Source: Serratia sp. DD3 (GTDB lineage: Bacteria > Pseudomonadota > Gammaproteobacteria > Enterobacterales > Enterobacteriaceae). From it: 64,000 nucleotides of DNA. Position numbers and translations under genes: made by a program. Positions 9,508-18,747 of the stretch are shown here, piece by piece (within the stretch, counting starts at the first letter, position 1; every line of letters starts with the position of its first letter). The stretch spans positions 62,001 through 126,000 of the forward strand of contig NZ_AYKS02000123.1 of assembly GCF_000496755.2 (NCBI RefSeq), written 5' to 3'. The notes beneath the pieces were generated by a model. It saw only the letters and a list, made by a program, of their open reading frames with translations, ran no database searches and had not been told where the DNA came from.

Positions 9508-9560
9508 GTCATGGAATGCCAGCAGTTGATAGCGTATTTTGCCTTTGGAGGTAAAGCACA

Positions 9561-10259
9561 ATGAATAAAATTCTGTTAGTTGACGACGACCGCGAGTTAA
9601 CCTCGCTACTGAAAGAACTGCTCGAAATGGAAGGGTTTAACATTGTCGTCGCTTACGACGGTGAACAGGCGTTGTCGCTGCTAGACAGCTCCATCGATCT
9701 GCTGTTGCTCGATATCATGATGCCGAAGAAAAACGGTATCGATACCTTGAAAGAGCTGCGCCAGAATCACCAGACGCCCGTGATCATGCTGACAGCACGC
9801 GGTAGTGAACTGGATCGGGTTCTTGGCCTGGAACTGGGGGCGGATGACTATCTGCCGAAACCGTTTAATGACCGCGAACTGCTTGCTCGTATCCGGGCTA
9901 TTCTGCGCCGTTCCAACTGGAACGAACAGCAGCAGACTATGGATAACGGTGCCCCTACGCTGGATGTAGATGGCCTGCAACTCAACCCAGGTCGCCAAGA
10001 AGCCAGTTTTGATGGGCATGAGTTGGAGCTGACGGGTACCGAATTTACCTTACTCTATTTGCTGGCAAAGCATCTTGGGCAGGTGGTTTCCCGCGAGTTA
10101 CTCAGCCAGGAAGTGCTGGGTAAACGTTTGACACCCTTTGATCGCGCGATTGATATGCACATCTCCAACTTACGGCGTAAATTGCCGAACCGTAAAGATG
10201 GTCATCCTTGGTTCAAAACCTTGCGTGGTCGCGGTTATTTGATGGTATCTGCTACATGA
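9561..10259 (+). CDS. cpxR: Cpx envelope-stress response regulator
   Basis: This 232-residue OmpR-type regulator has a receiver domain with the acidic pair VDDD, the phospho-acceptor Asp in LLLLDIMMP (about residue 51), Thr in MLTARG and Lys in LPKPF. A winged-helix DNA-binding domain follows, ending in TLRGRGYLM. The length equals the E. coli protein. It is preceded by a GGAGGT site and overlaps cpxA by 4 bp (ATGA). It activates cpxP and other envelope quality-control genes. Confidence 0.97.
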   Translation: MNKILLVDDDRELTSLLKELLEMEGFNIVVAYDGEQALSLLDSSIDLLLLDIMMPKKNGIDTLKELRQNHQTPVIMLTARGSELDRVLGLELGADDYLPKPFNDRELLARIRAILRRSNWNEQQQTMDNGAPTLDVDGLQLNPGRQEASFDGHELELTGTEFTLLYLLAKHLGQVVSRELLSQEVLGKRLTPFDRAIDMHISNLRRKLPNRKDGHPWFKTLRGRGYLMVSAT

Positions 10260-11626
10260 TTAATAGTTTGACGGCACGCATCTTCGCTATTTTCTGGTTC
10301 ACATTAGCGTTGGTGCTGATGCTGGTGTTGATGGTGCCCAAACTTGATTCACGCCAAATGACCTCATTGCTAGACAGCGAACAGCGGCAAGGGGTGATGC
10401 TGGAGCAGCACGTCGAGGCTGAGCTGCAAAACGATCCGCCCAATGACTTGATGTGGTGGCGGCGGCTGTTTCGTGCCATCGAGAAATGGGCTCCACCGGG
10501 CCAGCGCCTGCTGCTGGTCACCAGCGAAGGGCGAGTGATTGGCGCACAGCGTAATGAGATGCAGGTGGTGCGCAATTTCATCGGTCAATCAGATAACTCA
10601 GACCAACCGAAAAAGAAAAAGTATGGCCGAGTAGAGTTAGTCGGTCCTTTCTCGATTAGTGATGGTGAAGATAATTACCAGTTGTACTTGATCAGGCCCG
10701 CCAACAGCCCGCAATCAGATTTTATTAATCTGCTGTTTGATAGGCCATTAATGATGCTGATTTTCACCATGCTGATCAGCGCCCCGCTATTGCTCTGGTT
10801 GTCTTGGAGCCTGGCTAAACCTGCGCGCAAGTTGAAAAATGCTGCCGATGATGTGGCTCACGGCAACCTGAAGCAGCACCCGGAACTGGAGTCCGGGCCA
10901 CAAGAGTTCCTGGCCACCGGCGCCAGTTTTAACCAGATGGTGAGCGCGCTCGAAAGAATGATGACTGCCCAGCAACGGCTGATTTCTGATATTTCCCACG
11001 AATTGCGCACCCCATTAACCCGTCTACAGTTGGCAACCGCGTTAATGCGTCGCCGCCACGGTGAAGGGCATGAGCTTGCACGGATTGAAATGGAAGCCCA
11101 ACGCCTGGATTCAATGATTAACGATTTACTGCAGTTATCTCGTGGGCAGCAAAAGAGCGAACTGGCACGCGAACTAGTGAAAGCCAATCAATTGTGGGCC
11201 GAGGTGCTGGATAACGCCGGTTTTGAAGCCGAACAGATGGGGAAACAACTGGCTGTCACCGCGCCCCCAGGCCCCTGGACCCTCTATGGTAACCCTGCGG
11301 CGCTGGATAGTGCATTGGAAAATATTATCCGCAATGCCTTACGTTATTCTCATACGCAGATCGCCGTGGCATTTAGTGTTGATAATCAGGGCATTACTAT
11401 CGTGGTCGATGATGATGGCCCCGGTGTCAGCCCGGAAGAGCGCGAACAGATTTTCCGGCCATTTTACCGCACCGATGAAGCCCGTGACCGTCAATCCGGT
11501 GGATCTGGTCTCGGTTTGGCCATTGTGGAAGCCGCCGTCAATCAGCATCGTGGCTGGATCAAAGCAGAAGACAGTCCGTTGGGTGGGTTACGCTTGGTAT
11601 TATGGCTGCCATTACATCAGCGTTAA
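10256..11626 (+). CDS. cpxA: Cpx sensor histidine kinase
   Basis: This 456-residue inner-membrane kinase has TM1 at about residues 8-28, a periplasmic sensor loop, TM2 at about 165-185 and a HAMP linker. The H-box ISDISHELRTPLTR carries the phospho-His; the N-box is NIIRNALRYS and the G-boxes are DDDGPGVS and GSGLGLAIVE. It senses misfolded envelope proteins and phosphorylates CpxR. The start at 10256 overlaps the cpxR stop; the upstream open frame is cpxR in another frame. Confidence 0.96.
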   Translation: MINSLTARIFAIFWFTLALVLMLVLMVPKLDSRQMTSLLDSEQRQGVMLEQHVEAELQNDPPNDLMWWRRLFRAIEKWAPPGQRLLLVTSEGRVIGAQRNEMQVVRNFIGQSDNSDQPKKKKYGRVELVGPFSISDGEDNYQLYLIRPANSPQSDFINLLFDRPLMMLIFTMLISAPLLLWLSWSLAKPARKLKNAADDVAHGNLKQHPELESGPQEFLATGASFNQMVSALERMMTAQQRLISDISHELRTPLTRLQLATALMRRRHGEGHELARIEMEAQRLDSMINDLLQLSRGQQKSELARELVKANQLWAEVLDNAGFEAEQMGKQLAVTAPPGPWTLYGNPAALDSALENIIRNALRYSHTQIAVAFSVDNQGITIVVDDDGPGVSPEEREQIFRPFYRTDEARDRQSGGSGLGLAIVEAAVNQHRGWIKAEDSPLGGLRLVLWLPLHQR

Positions 11627-11683
11627 TCGCCAGCGTTACAAGATTTTGTTATTCTGCTCGCCTCGTCGTGAGAGGCTTTTGAC

Positions 11684-12157
11684 ATGCTGAATATCGTTTT
11701 ATTTGAACCCGAAATTCCACCTAATACCGGCAATATTATCCGTCTGTGTGCTAATACCGGTTTCCAACTGCATCTGATCGAGCCGATGGGGTTCCCTTGG
11801 GATGATAAACGCCTACGCCGAGCCGGGCTGGATTACCATGAGTTTGTCAGCATCAAGCGCCATGCCGATTATGCGACTTTCCTCGCCAGCGAAAACCCCC
11901 AGCGGCTATTCGCTCTGACCACTAAAGGCACACCAGCACACAGTGCGGTCAGCTACCAGGCTGGGGATTATCTGCTATTTGGCCCAGAAACCCGCGGCCT
12001 GCCCGCCAGTATTCTGGATGAGCTACCTGCACAACAGAAAATTCGTATCCCCATGCTGGCCCAGAGCCGTAGTATGAACCTGTCAAACGCTGTCTCGGTG
12101 GTGGTTTATGAAGCCTGGCGCCAATTGGACTACGCAGGTGCACTAATCAAAGAGTAG
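11684..12157 (+). CDS. trmL: tRNA (cytidine/uridine-34 2'-O)-methyltransferase
   Basis: This 157-residue SPOUT methyltransferase has the family motifs [29 protein letters not shown] and [17 protein letters not shown], which form the knotted SAM site. TrmL (YibK) methylates the wobble 2'-O of tRNA-Leu isoacceptors. Its placement near cysE is conserved in enterobacteria. An ERIC-like element fills the gap to cysE, which converges on it. Confidence 0.95.
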   Translation: MLNIVLFEPEIPPNTGNIIRLCANTGFQLHLIEPMGFPWDDKRLRRAGLDYHEFVSIKRHADYATFLASENPQRLFALTTKGTPAHSAVSYQAGDYLLFGPETRGLPASILDELPAQQKIRIPMLAQSRSMNLSNAVSVVVYEAWRQLDYAGALIKE

Positions 12158-12237
12158 CGCGTACAGTTGATATTACGCGAGAGTGGTGTTCAAAAGTGCA
12201 CCGTGCTTTTATCCGGCAACTTGATTTCACTGGGGTA

Positions 12238-12408
12238 TATACCCAAGTTCAAAGAAATTGCAGGTAGACGGCAAGCGCTGGTCCGCAGGGTGAACCTCAT
12301 GGAAGAGGTTTATTAACCCCGATAAGCTTACATGGGTAAGTGATTCGGGTGAGCGAGCGTAGCCAACGCAGCGCCGCGCTGCCAACAACTCGAATTATTT
12401 AGTGTATA
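12238..12408. repeat. ERIC-like intergenic repeat (trmL-cysE)
   Basis: The element begins TATACCC and ends AGTGTATA, with outer arms containing AAGTTC/ACTCGAATT. The ERIC core CGATAAGCTTACATGGGTAA, then GTGAGCGAGCGTAGCCAACG, is recognisable. At about 171 bp it is longer than the usual 127 bp, so it holds an internal insertion. It lies between the convergent ends of trmL and cysE and may act as an RNA hairpin there. Confidence 0.8.
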
Positions 12409-12411
12409 GCG

Positions 12412-13233
12412 CTAGATCCCGTCGCCATATTCAAATCCGTTATTGTCGCCGTTGAAGTACTGATCCATATCCATGGAAGGAGTATCACTTTCCGGGCGAC
12501 CAACAATACGCGCGGGAACGCCAGCAGCGGTGGTATGTGGCGGAACCGACTGTAATACCACCGAACCTGCACCAATTTTTGCCCCTTTGCCCACTTCAAT
12601 ATTGCCGAGGATTTTAGCCCCCGCGCCAATCATCACCCCTTCACGGATTTTCGGATGGCGATCCCCCCCGGTTTTGCCTGTCCCACCCAGCGTCACCGAC
12701 TGCAGAATAGAGACGTTATTCTCCACCACGGCGGTTTCACCGATCACAATACCGGTGGCATGGTCGAGCATAATGCCGCAACCAATGTTGGCGGCCGGGT
12801 GTATATCGACACAAAAAGCGACGGAGATTTGGTTTTGCAGATAAATAGCCAAAGCCTGACGGCCTTGCTTCCATAGCCAATGACCAATACGGTAAGCCTG
12901 CAAGGCATGGAAACCTTTCAGATAGAGCAATGGCGTTGAGTATTTATCCACAGCAGGGTCACGCAAGCGTACCGCCAGAATATCGCGGGCGGCGGAAACA
13001 ATCATCTGTGCATCAGAACGGTAGGCATCTTCCACCACTTCACGCACGGCAATCGCTGGCATGATGGGGTTAGCCAATTTATTGGCCAGAATATAACTCA
13101 GTGCACTGCCCAGATTTTCATGCTTGAGCAAGGTCGCATGAAAAAAGCTGGCCAACATCGGTTCACATTCAGCCAATGCCCTCGCTTCTGATTTAATATT
13201 GTTCCACACCTGTGCTAACTCTTCTGACGACAT
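12412..13233 (-). CDS. cysE: Serine acetyltransferase
   Basis: CysE acetylates L-serine with acetyl-CoA, the first step of cysteine synthesis. It is 273 residues, the E. coli length. It has an N-terminal helical domain (about 1-140) and a C-terminal left-handed beta helix of hexapeptide repeats containing DIHPAANIGCGIMLDHATGI, with the active His158-type residue in LDHATG. It is last in the leftward yibN-secB-gpsA-cysE order. The flexible, variable C-terminal tail is present. Confidence 0.96.
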   Translation of the reverse strand: MSSEELAQVWNNIKSEARALAECEPMLASFFHATLLKHENLGSALSYILANKLANPIMPAIAVREVVEDAYRSDAQMIVSAARDILAVRLRDPAVDKYSTPLLYLKGFHALQAYRIGHWLWKQGRQALAIYLQNQISVAFCVDIHPAANIGCGIMLDHATGIVIGETAVVENNVSILQSVTLGGTGKTGGDRHPKIREGVMIGAGAKILGNIEVGKGAKIGAGSVVLQSVPPHTTAAGVPARIVGRPESDTPSMDMDQYFNGDNNGFEYGDGI

Positions 13234-13301
13234 CCCTTTTTCTCCGCCTCAAAAAAACAGCCTTTCGCCATCACTCCAGCACCCGAGCAATACCTCGGGG
13301 A

Positions 13302-14321
13302 TCAAACACTGCGCTTTTCGTCTTTCTTGGTACGCCCAAGCAGGCTCAATGCTGCCTCACGGGCATTTTTATCACAATACAGCACTTGATAAACCTGCTC
13401 AGTAATGGGCATTTCCACCCCAAAACGCTGCGCCAGTGCCAATACTTCCTTGGTATTGCGGTAGCCCTCTACCACTTGACCAATTGCCTCTTGGGCTTCC
13501 TTTACTCCCATACCTTGCCCCAGCATAATACCGAAACGCCGGTTGCGAGACTGATTATCAGTACAGGTCAATACCAGATCACCCAGCCCAGCCATCCCCA
13601 TAAAAGTGGCCGGATCGGCACCCAATGCTGAACCCAGGCGGCTCATTTCCGCCAAGCCACGGGTAATCAATGCGGTACGGGCGTTAGCACCAAAACCAAT
13701 TCCGTCTGACATCCCGGCACCAATTGCAATCACGTTTTTAACCGCGCCCCCTAACTGCACGCCGATAAAATCCGGATTACTGTACACGCGGAAACTTTTG
13801 CCACAATGCAACAATTGCTGCAGGTCATCGGCAAACTGTTGGTCCGTGGCTGCTAGCGCGATAGCCGTAGGCAGCCCTGCCGCCAACTCTTTGGCAAACG
13901 TGGGCCCAGACAGCACCGCCAGTGGGATATCCGGCCCAAGCGCATCCCGTGCTACATCTTGCAGCAGGCGGCCGGTTTCGGTTTCTAGCCCTTTGGTGGC
14001 CCAGACAATACGAGCATCCTGACGCAGATGGGGCTTCAACTGGCGCAGTACATCGCCAAAAACATGGCTGGGAACGACCACCAGCACATCTCGGCTGGCG
14101 GCCAGCGCACGAGCCAAATCGGTTTCAAGCAACAAAGTATCGGGGAAGGGGACATCAGGCAGAAACGCCTGATTGCAGCGATCACGCTGCATAATTTGGA
14201 TCTGTTCGGGGTTATGCCCCCAGAGCACGACCGGATAACCGTTACGTGCCAGTGTAATAGCCAATGCGGTGCCGTACGAGCCGGCACCGATGACAGTCAT
14301 TGAAGCATTGACGCTACTCAT
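13302..14321 (-). CDS. gpsA: Glycerol-3-phosphate dehydrogenase [NAD(P)+]
   Basis: GpsA reduces dihydroxyacetone phosphate to sn-glycerol-3-phosphate for phospholipid synthesis. The 339-residue protein has the N-terminal Rossmann motif [19 protein letters not shown] and the catalytic lysine in [14 protein letters not shown]. Its ATG overlaps the secB stop (TGATG), so the pair is translationally coupled. Length and context match the E. coli gene. Confidence 0.97.
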   Translation of the reverse strand: MSSVNASMTVIGAGSYGTALAITLARNGYPVVLWGHNPEQIQIMQRDRCNQAFLPDVPFPDTLLLETDLARALAASRDVLVVVPSHVFGDVLRQLKPHLRQDARIVWATKGLETETGRLLQDVARDALGPDIPLAVLSGPTFAKELAAGLPTAIALAATDQQFADDLQQLLHCGKSFRVYSNPDFIGVQLGGAVKNVIAIGAGMSDGIGFGANARTALITRGLAEMSRLGSALGADPATFMGMAGLGDLVLTCTDNQSRNRRFGIMLGQGMGVKEAQEAIGQVVEGYRNTKEVLALAQRFGVEMPITEQVYQVLYCDKNAREAALSLLGRTKKDEKRSV

Positions 14322-14803
14322 CAGGCATCCTGACGCGGTTCAGCACCTTCCGTTCCCGCTGTTTCCGCCGCTTGCTGCTGCAAATAGCTCATGAACAGTG
14401 CGTCAAAATTGACAGGGGCCAGATTCAACTGTGGGAATGTACCGCGAGAAACCAGGTTGGTGATGCACTCACGCGCATAAGGGAACAAAATGTTCGGGCA
14501 GTATGCACCCAGGCAATGTGCCAACTGTGTACCTTCGATACCAGATACAGAGAAAATCCCTGCCTGTTGAACTTCACACAGGAAAGCAGTTTCTTCACCC
14601 AGAGAAGCGGTTACGGTAACACGCAGTACCACTTCGTACACCTCATCTGCCAGCAGAGTCGAGGCCGTGTCCAGATCGAGTTTCACTTCTGGTTGCCACT
14701 CTTGCTGGAATACCTGCGGAGCCTGTGGTGCTTCGAATGAGATATCTTTGGTATAAATACGTTGGATCTGGAAAGCCATCTCTGCGCTATTTTGTTCTGA
14801 CAT
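14321..14803 (-). CDS. secB: Protein-export chaperone SecB
   Basis: SecB is a tetrameric cytosolic chaperone that holds preproteins unfolded and hands them to SecA. The 160-residue protein shows the conserved core [19 protein letters not shown] and the [12 protein letters not shown] segment that shapes the peptide groove. The C-terminal tail ends EPRQDA, a little longer than in E. coli. In most enterobacteria grxC lies directly upstream; here a 17-bp tandem repeat occupies that place. Confidence 0.97.
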   Translation of the reverse strand: MSEQNSAEMAFQIQRIYTKDISFEAPQAPQVFQQEWQPEVKLDLDTASTLLADEVYEVVLRVTVTASLGEETAFLCEVQQAGIFSVSGIEGTQLAHCLGAYCPNILFPYARECITNLVSRGTFPQLNLAPVNFDALFMSYLQQQAAETAGTEGAEPRQDA

Positions 14804-14819
14804 GTGTGTAATATCCTTG

Positions 14820-14870
14820 TTTAACGATGTTTATTGTTTAACTATGTTTATTGTTTAACTATCTTTATTG
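14820..14870. repeat. 17-bp tandem repeat, three units, upstream of secB
   Basis: There are three direct units, TTTAACGATGTTTATTG, TTTAACTATGTTTATTG and TTTAACTATCTTTATTG, back to back and AT-rich. They lie in the 112-bp secB-yibN gap where grxC sits in related genomes. They may be slippage-prone and lie in the secB leader. Confidence 0.85.
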
Positions 14871-14915
14871 ACACTCTGTGACTGGGATACCCCGTCAGCC
14901 AGAGCGAATAAAAAC

Positions 14916-15362
14916 TTACTTGCCGCGAGCCAATGGCAGGTTTTCACCACTCCAGCCCGTAATGCCGTCTTTCAGAGTATAAACGTTTTCAAACCCGGCT
15001 TTGCTCAGGTTTTCTGCTGACGCGCGAGAAGTCGTACCATTGGCGCAAACCACAATCACAGGTTGAGCTTTGTGCTTTTCCAACTCGCCAAAGCTGCCAC
15101 TTTTTATTTCGCTTGCCGTCAGGTTGATAGCGTTGGCGATATGGCCTTTACGGAAATCATCACGGCTGCGGATATCGACAATAACCGCGTCTTCTTTGTT
15201 AATCATTAGGGTAGCCTGACCTCGACCGATCTCTTTCACCTTAGAGAAACGGCTCTTGAAGGTCATGACGATCACAGCAATCAGTAAAGCGACCCAAGCC
15301 AGGCTCAGTATGGTGTTCCTACTAACAAATAGCATAATTTCTTGCAGCATGGGGGGTAACAA
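14916..15362 (-). CDS. yibN: Membrane-anchored rhodanese-like protein
   Basis: This 148-residue protein has one N-terminal membrane helix (about residues 10-30) and a rhodanese domain facing the cytoplasm with the active-site loop [12 protein letters not shown] (Cys present). YibN heads the secB operon in E. coli, and the family transfers sulfane sulfur or aids membrane-protein handling; its physiological role is not established by the sequence. In this window it is followed directly by secB, without grxC. Confidence 0.9.
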   Translation of the reverse strand: MLPPMLQEIMLFVSRNTILSLAWVALLIAVIVMTFKSRFSKVKEIGRGQATLMINKEDAVIVDIRSRDDFRKGHIANAINLTASEIKSGSFGELEKHKAQPVIVVCANGTTSRASAENLSKAGFENVYTLKDGITGWSGENLPLARGK

Positions 15363-15577
15363 CTCCCGTCAGTTAAGGGAAAATAAGTCAAGGCTTCAGA
15401 GTATACCTGCCGAATGCGGCAAATACAGCCAATAAGCAAGACCGGAATGCAGAAACTGCGGAGTAAATTGGAAAAATACCCTGATGAGAGCCAGAAATGC
15501 ACCATCGTTAAGTGCATATTTGATCTCTCTGGGTTCTTTTTAGCCAGCTACGTTGTAGAATTACCCGGTTTGGGAGA

Positions 15578-15616
15578 GTGAATAGCCATCACTCCTGTGG
15601 GCTGATGGCTATTCAC
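15578..15616. repeat. 14-bp perfect inverted repeat upstream of gpmM
   Basis: GTGAATAGCCATCA and TGATGGCTATTCAC form perfect arms around an 11-base loop, with no T-run after it. It lies in the divergent yibN-gpmM region (15363-15706), which otherwise holds only the small element that follows. Confidence 0.8.
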
Positions 15617-15622
15617 AACTTG

Positions 15623-15682
15623 TATACCTATCATCCTTCAAGTGACAAGCCGTTAATAGCTACTTGAAAGATGACACGTATA
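15623..15682. repeat. Minimal ERIC-end palindrome upstream of gpmM
   Basis: The sequence starts TATACC, contains CTTCAAGT, then ACTTGAAAGATGACACGTATA. The outer arms are those of an ERIC element with almost all the centre missing, giving a 60-bp imperfect palindrome 24 bases before the gpmM start. It lies in the 5' leader and could fold in the mRNA. Confidence 0.65.
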
Positions 15683-15706
15683 GCGATCATAAAAGAGGTT
15701 ATTGCA

Positions 15707-17251
15707 ATGTCGAGCACGAAAAAGCCCATGGTACTGGTGATCCTGGACGGTTACGGCTACCGGGAAGAGCAACAGGATAATGCGATCCTGAATGCCAACA
15801 CACCCGTGATGGATCAACTGTGGCAGCAACAGCCACATACCCTGATTGCCGCTTCAGGCCTGGATGTCGGCTTACCCGATGGCCAGATGGGTAACTCGGA
15901 AGTGGGCCACGTTAACTTGGGGGCCGGGCGTATCGTGTATCAGGATCTGACCCGTCTGGACAAAGAGATTAAAGAGGGTGATTTCTTCACCAACTCAATA
16001 CTGACCAACGCTGTCGATAACGCAGTAAAAGCGGGTAAAGCGGTCCATATTATGGGTTTGATGTCCCCAGGAGGCGTACATAGCCATGAAGACCATATTC
16101 TGGCCATGGTCCAACTGGCAGCACAACGGGGAGCCAAAGCGGTTTACCTGCATGCCTTCCTGGATGGTCGTGATACACCACCGCGCAGTGCTGAAAATAC
16201 ACTGAAACGTTTCAATGACCAATTTACCCAACTGGGTTGTGGTCGCATCGCATCGGTGGTGGGCCGTTACTATGCCATGGACCGTGATAACCGTTGGGAT
16301 CGGGTGCAATTGGCCTATGATCTAATGACTCAGGCAAAGGGCGAATATACTGCAGATAACGCAGTCAGCGCACTGCAAGCGGCTTACGCTCGTGATGAGA
16401 ACGACGAATTCGTCAAACCCACCGTGATTCAGGCCGCAGGTGAAGCCTCTGCCGCCATGAATGATGGTGATGCACTTATCTTTATGAACTTCCGTGCTGA
16501 CCGTGCGCGTCAAATCACCCGTGCCTTTGTGAATGCCGATTTCGATGGTTTCCCACGGAGCAAAGTGGTCAAATTCTGTGATTTCGTGATGTTGACCGAG
16601 TACGCAGCCGATATTCAGACGGCCAGTGCCTACCCGCCAGAGTCACTGACCAATACCTTCGGTGAGTGGCTGATGAAACACAATAAAACCCAGCTACGCA
16701 TCTCCGAAACCGAAAAATACGCTCATGTCACCTTCTTCTATAACGGCGGTGTCGAAGAGCCATTTAAAGGTGAAGATCGTCTGCTGATCAACTCGCCCAA
16801 AGTCGCCACCTACGATCTGCAACCAGAAATGAGTTCAGCAGAACTCACCAAAGAACTGCTGGCTGCGATCAACAGCGGTAAATATGACACCATTATCTGT
16901 AACTACCCGAATGGCGACATGGTAGGTCATACCGGCATTTACGAAGCCGCTGTCAAGGCGGTAGAAACTCTGGATAACTGCATCGCGCAGGTGGTTGATG
17001 CCGTGAAAGCCGTTGATGGCCAACTGTTGATCACCGCCGATCATGGCAACGCAGAACAAATGCGCGATCCCGCAACTGGTCAGGCGCACACCGCACACAC
17101 CAGCTTGCCGGTACCGTTGATTTATGTGGGTAAAGCGGCCAAAGCAGTAGAAGGTGGCAAACTGTCAGATATCGCCCCCACCATGCTGTCATTGATGGGA
17201 ATGGAAATCCCGCAAGAGATGACTGGTAAGCCGCTGTTCATCGTGGAATAA
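15707..17251 (+). CDS. gpmM: Phosphoglycerate mutase, cofactor-independent
   Basis: GpmM interconverts 3- and 2-phosphoglycerate in glycolysis and gluconeogenesis and needs Mn2+. The 514 residues equal the E. coli length. Visible motifs are [25 protein letters not shown] with the catalytic Ser, GRDTPPRS, and the metal site [11 protein letters not shown] chose the ATG at 15707 because AGAGGT precedes it; the longer open frame runs into a repeat. envC follows after 9 bases. Confidence 0.97.
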   Translation: MSSTKKPMVLVILDGYGYREEQQDNAILNANTPVMDQLWQQQPHTLIAASGLDVGLPDGQMGNSEVGHVNLGAGRIVYQDLTRLDKEIKEGDFFTNSILTNAVDNAVKAGKAVHIMGLMSPGGVHSHEDHILAMVQLAAQRGAKAVYLHAFLDGRDTPPRSAENTLKRFNDQFTQLGCGRIASVVGRYYAMDRDNRWDRVQLAYDLMTQAKGEYTADNAVSALQAAYARDENDEFVKPTVIQAAGEASAAMNDGDALIFMNFRADRARQITRAFVNADFDGFPRSKVVKFCDFVMLTEYAADIQTASAYPPESLTNTFGEWLMKHNKTQLRISETEKYAHVTFFYNGGVEEPFKGEDRLLINSPKVATYDLQPEMSSAELTKELLAAINSGKYDTIICNYPNGDMVGHTGIYEAAVKAVETLDNCIAQVVDAVKAVDGQLLITADHGNAEQMRDPATGQAHTAHTSLPVPLIYVGKAAKAVEGGKLSDIAPTMLSLMGMEIPQEMTGKPLFIVE

Positions 17252-17260
17252 TCCTTCTCC

Positions 17261-18592
17261 ATGAAGGAGAAGGCCACTTTTGTATTATCAAAGGCAACGC
17301 CAAACGCATATTCAGGCAAGCTATCACGGCCTGAATATGCTGGGTGGTCGTTTGCTACCCTCTGCGCCAGTGTTTTTTTTGCTGGCGCATTGTTGTGGCC
17401 ATTAACCAGCCACAGTGCAGAAGATAACAACTCCCAACTCAAAGACATCCAGCAGAGCATCGCAGAAAAAGAGCAGGCAGTTAAACGGCAGCAGCAGAAA
17501 CGCAGTTCCTTGCAGGATCAGCTCAAGCAGCAAGAAAAAAGCATCGCACAAGCTAGCCGCGCGTTACATGGTACCCAGGGAACACTCACGGTACTGGGCA
17601 AAGATATTTCTGGCCTTAATACCTCAATCGCCAAACTGGAAAAACAACAAGCCACCCAGCAAGAAATCCTCGCCAAGCAACTTGATGCAGCGTTTCGACA
17701 AGGGCAGCATGGCGCATTGCAGCTTATTCTCAGTGGTGAAGAAAGCCAACGTAGCGAACGTATTCTCGCCTATTTCGGTTACCTCAATGAAGCACGCCAG
17801 CAATCCATAGAACAACTCAAGCAGACTCGCCGTCAATTGGCGGAACAGAAACGTTCGCTGGTGGCTAAACAAGGTCAACAAAAATCTCTACTTAACGAAC
17901 AGCAAAGCCAGCAACAAAAGTTGGAGCAGGCGCGCAGTGCACGTAAAAAAACCTTGGTGTCATTAGAAGCCTCGTTGGAAAAAGATCAACAGCGGCTAGT
18001 GGAATTACGCCAGAACGAAACCCGTCTACGTGACCAAATCGCCCGGGCAGAACGTGAAGCTAGAGCCCGCGCCGAACGGGAAGCGCGTGAAGCGACTAAA
18101 GTACGTGAACAAGTGAAGGTCAAAGAACAGCAGGCGAAAAAAACCGGCACCAGCTATAAACCCAGTGAAAGCGAACGTTCATTGATGGCACGAACCGGCG
18201 GTTTGGGTCAGCCATCTGGGCAAGCGATGTGGCCAGTGCGAGGTCGCGTCCAACATAATTTTGGCGAACAACTGCAGGGTGAGTTACGCTGGAAAGGGAT
18301 TGTGATCGAAGCTCGAGAAGGCAGCGAAGTAAAAGCCATTGCCGATGGCCGGGTTCTGCTGGCTGACTGGCTGCAAGGTTACGGCCTGGTGATCGTCGTT
18401 GACCACGGCCAGGGTGATATGAGTCTGTACGGTTACAATCAGAGTGCGTTGGTTAACGTCGATGCACAAGTGCGTGCTGGCCAACCCATTGCCTTGGTGG
18501 GTACCAGTGGTGGGCAGGGTACACCGTCGCTGTACTTTGAAATTCGTCGCCAAGGCCGAGCGGTCAACCCGGTGCCATGGTTAGGAAGGTAG
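17261..18592 (+). CDS. envC: Murein hydrolase activator EnvC
   Basis: EnvC is a periplasmic divisome protein that switches on the amidases AmiA and AmiB, under control of FtsEX. The 443-residue protein has an N-terminal export segment (about 25-50), a long coiled coil (about 55-290) rich in Gln, Lys and Arg, and a C-terminal LytM domain (about 330-443). The LytM catalytic histidines are degenerate, as in all EnvC, so it is an activator rather than an enzyme. Confidence 0.95.
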   Translation: MKEKATFVLSKATPNAYSGKLSRPEYAGWSFATLCASVFFAGALLWPLTSHSAEDNNSQLKDIQQSIAEKEQAVKRQQQKRSSLQDQLKQQEKSIAQASRALHGTQGTLTVLGKDISGLNTSIAKLEKQQATQQEILAKQLDAAFRQGQHGALQLILSGEESQRSERILAYFGYLNEARQQSIEQLKQTRRQLAEQKRSLVAKQGQQKSLLNEQQSQQQKLEQARSARKKTLVSLEASLEKDQQRLVELRQNETRLRDQIARAEREARARAEREAREATKVREQVKVKEQQAKKTGTSYKPSESERSLMARTGGLGQPSGQAMWPVRGRVQHNFGEQLQGELRWKGIVIEAREGSEVKAIADGRVLLADWLQGYGLVIVVDHGQGDMSLYGYNQSALVNVDAQVRAGQPIALVGTSGGQGTPSLYFEIRRQGRAVNPVPWLGR

Positions 18593-18600
18593 CTTTGTAC

Positions 18601-18728
18601 TATACCCGTTATACTTCAAGTTTCTTGGGTGTTAGCTGCGCTCAATCACCCCAGTCACATAGTTTTCTATGCTCCTGGGGATTCCATCGCTGCCATGCCT
18701 ACAAGCAACTCGAATTATTTTGTGTATA
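18601..18728. repeat. ERIC element between envC and yibQ
   Basis: This 128-bp element starts TATACCCGTTATACTTCAAG and ends GTGTATA, in the orientation opposite to the 12.2-kb copy. The internal CGCTCAATCACCCCAGT and CTATGCTCCTGGGGATTC are the reverse complement of the ERIC core. It begins 8 bp after the envC stop and ends 19 bp before the first credible yibQ start, so it appears to have landed at the yibQ 5' end. Confidence 0.88.
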
Positions 18729-18747
18729 TACCAAAACAGGTATCGCC

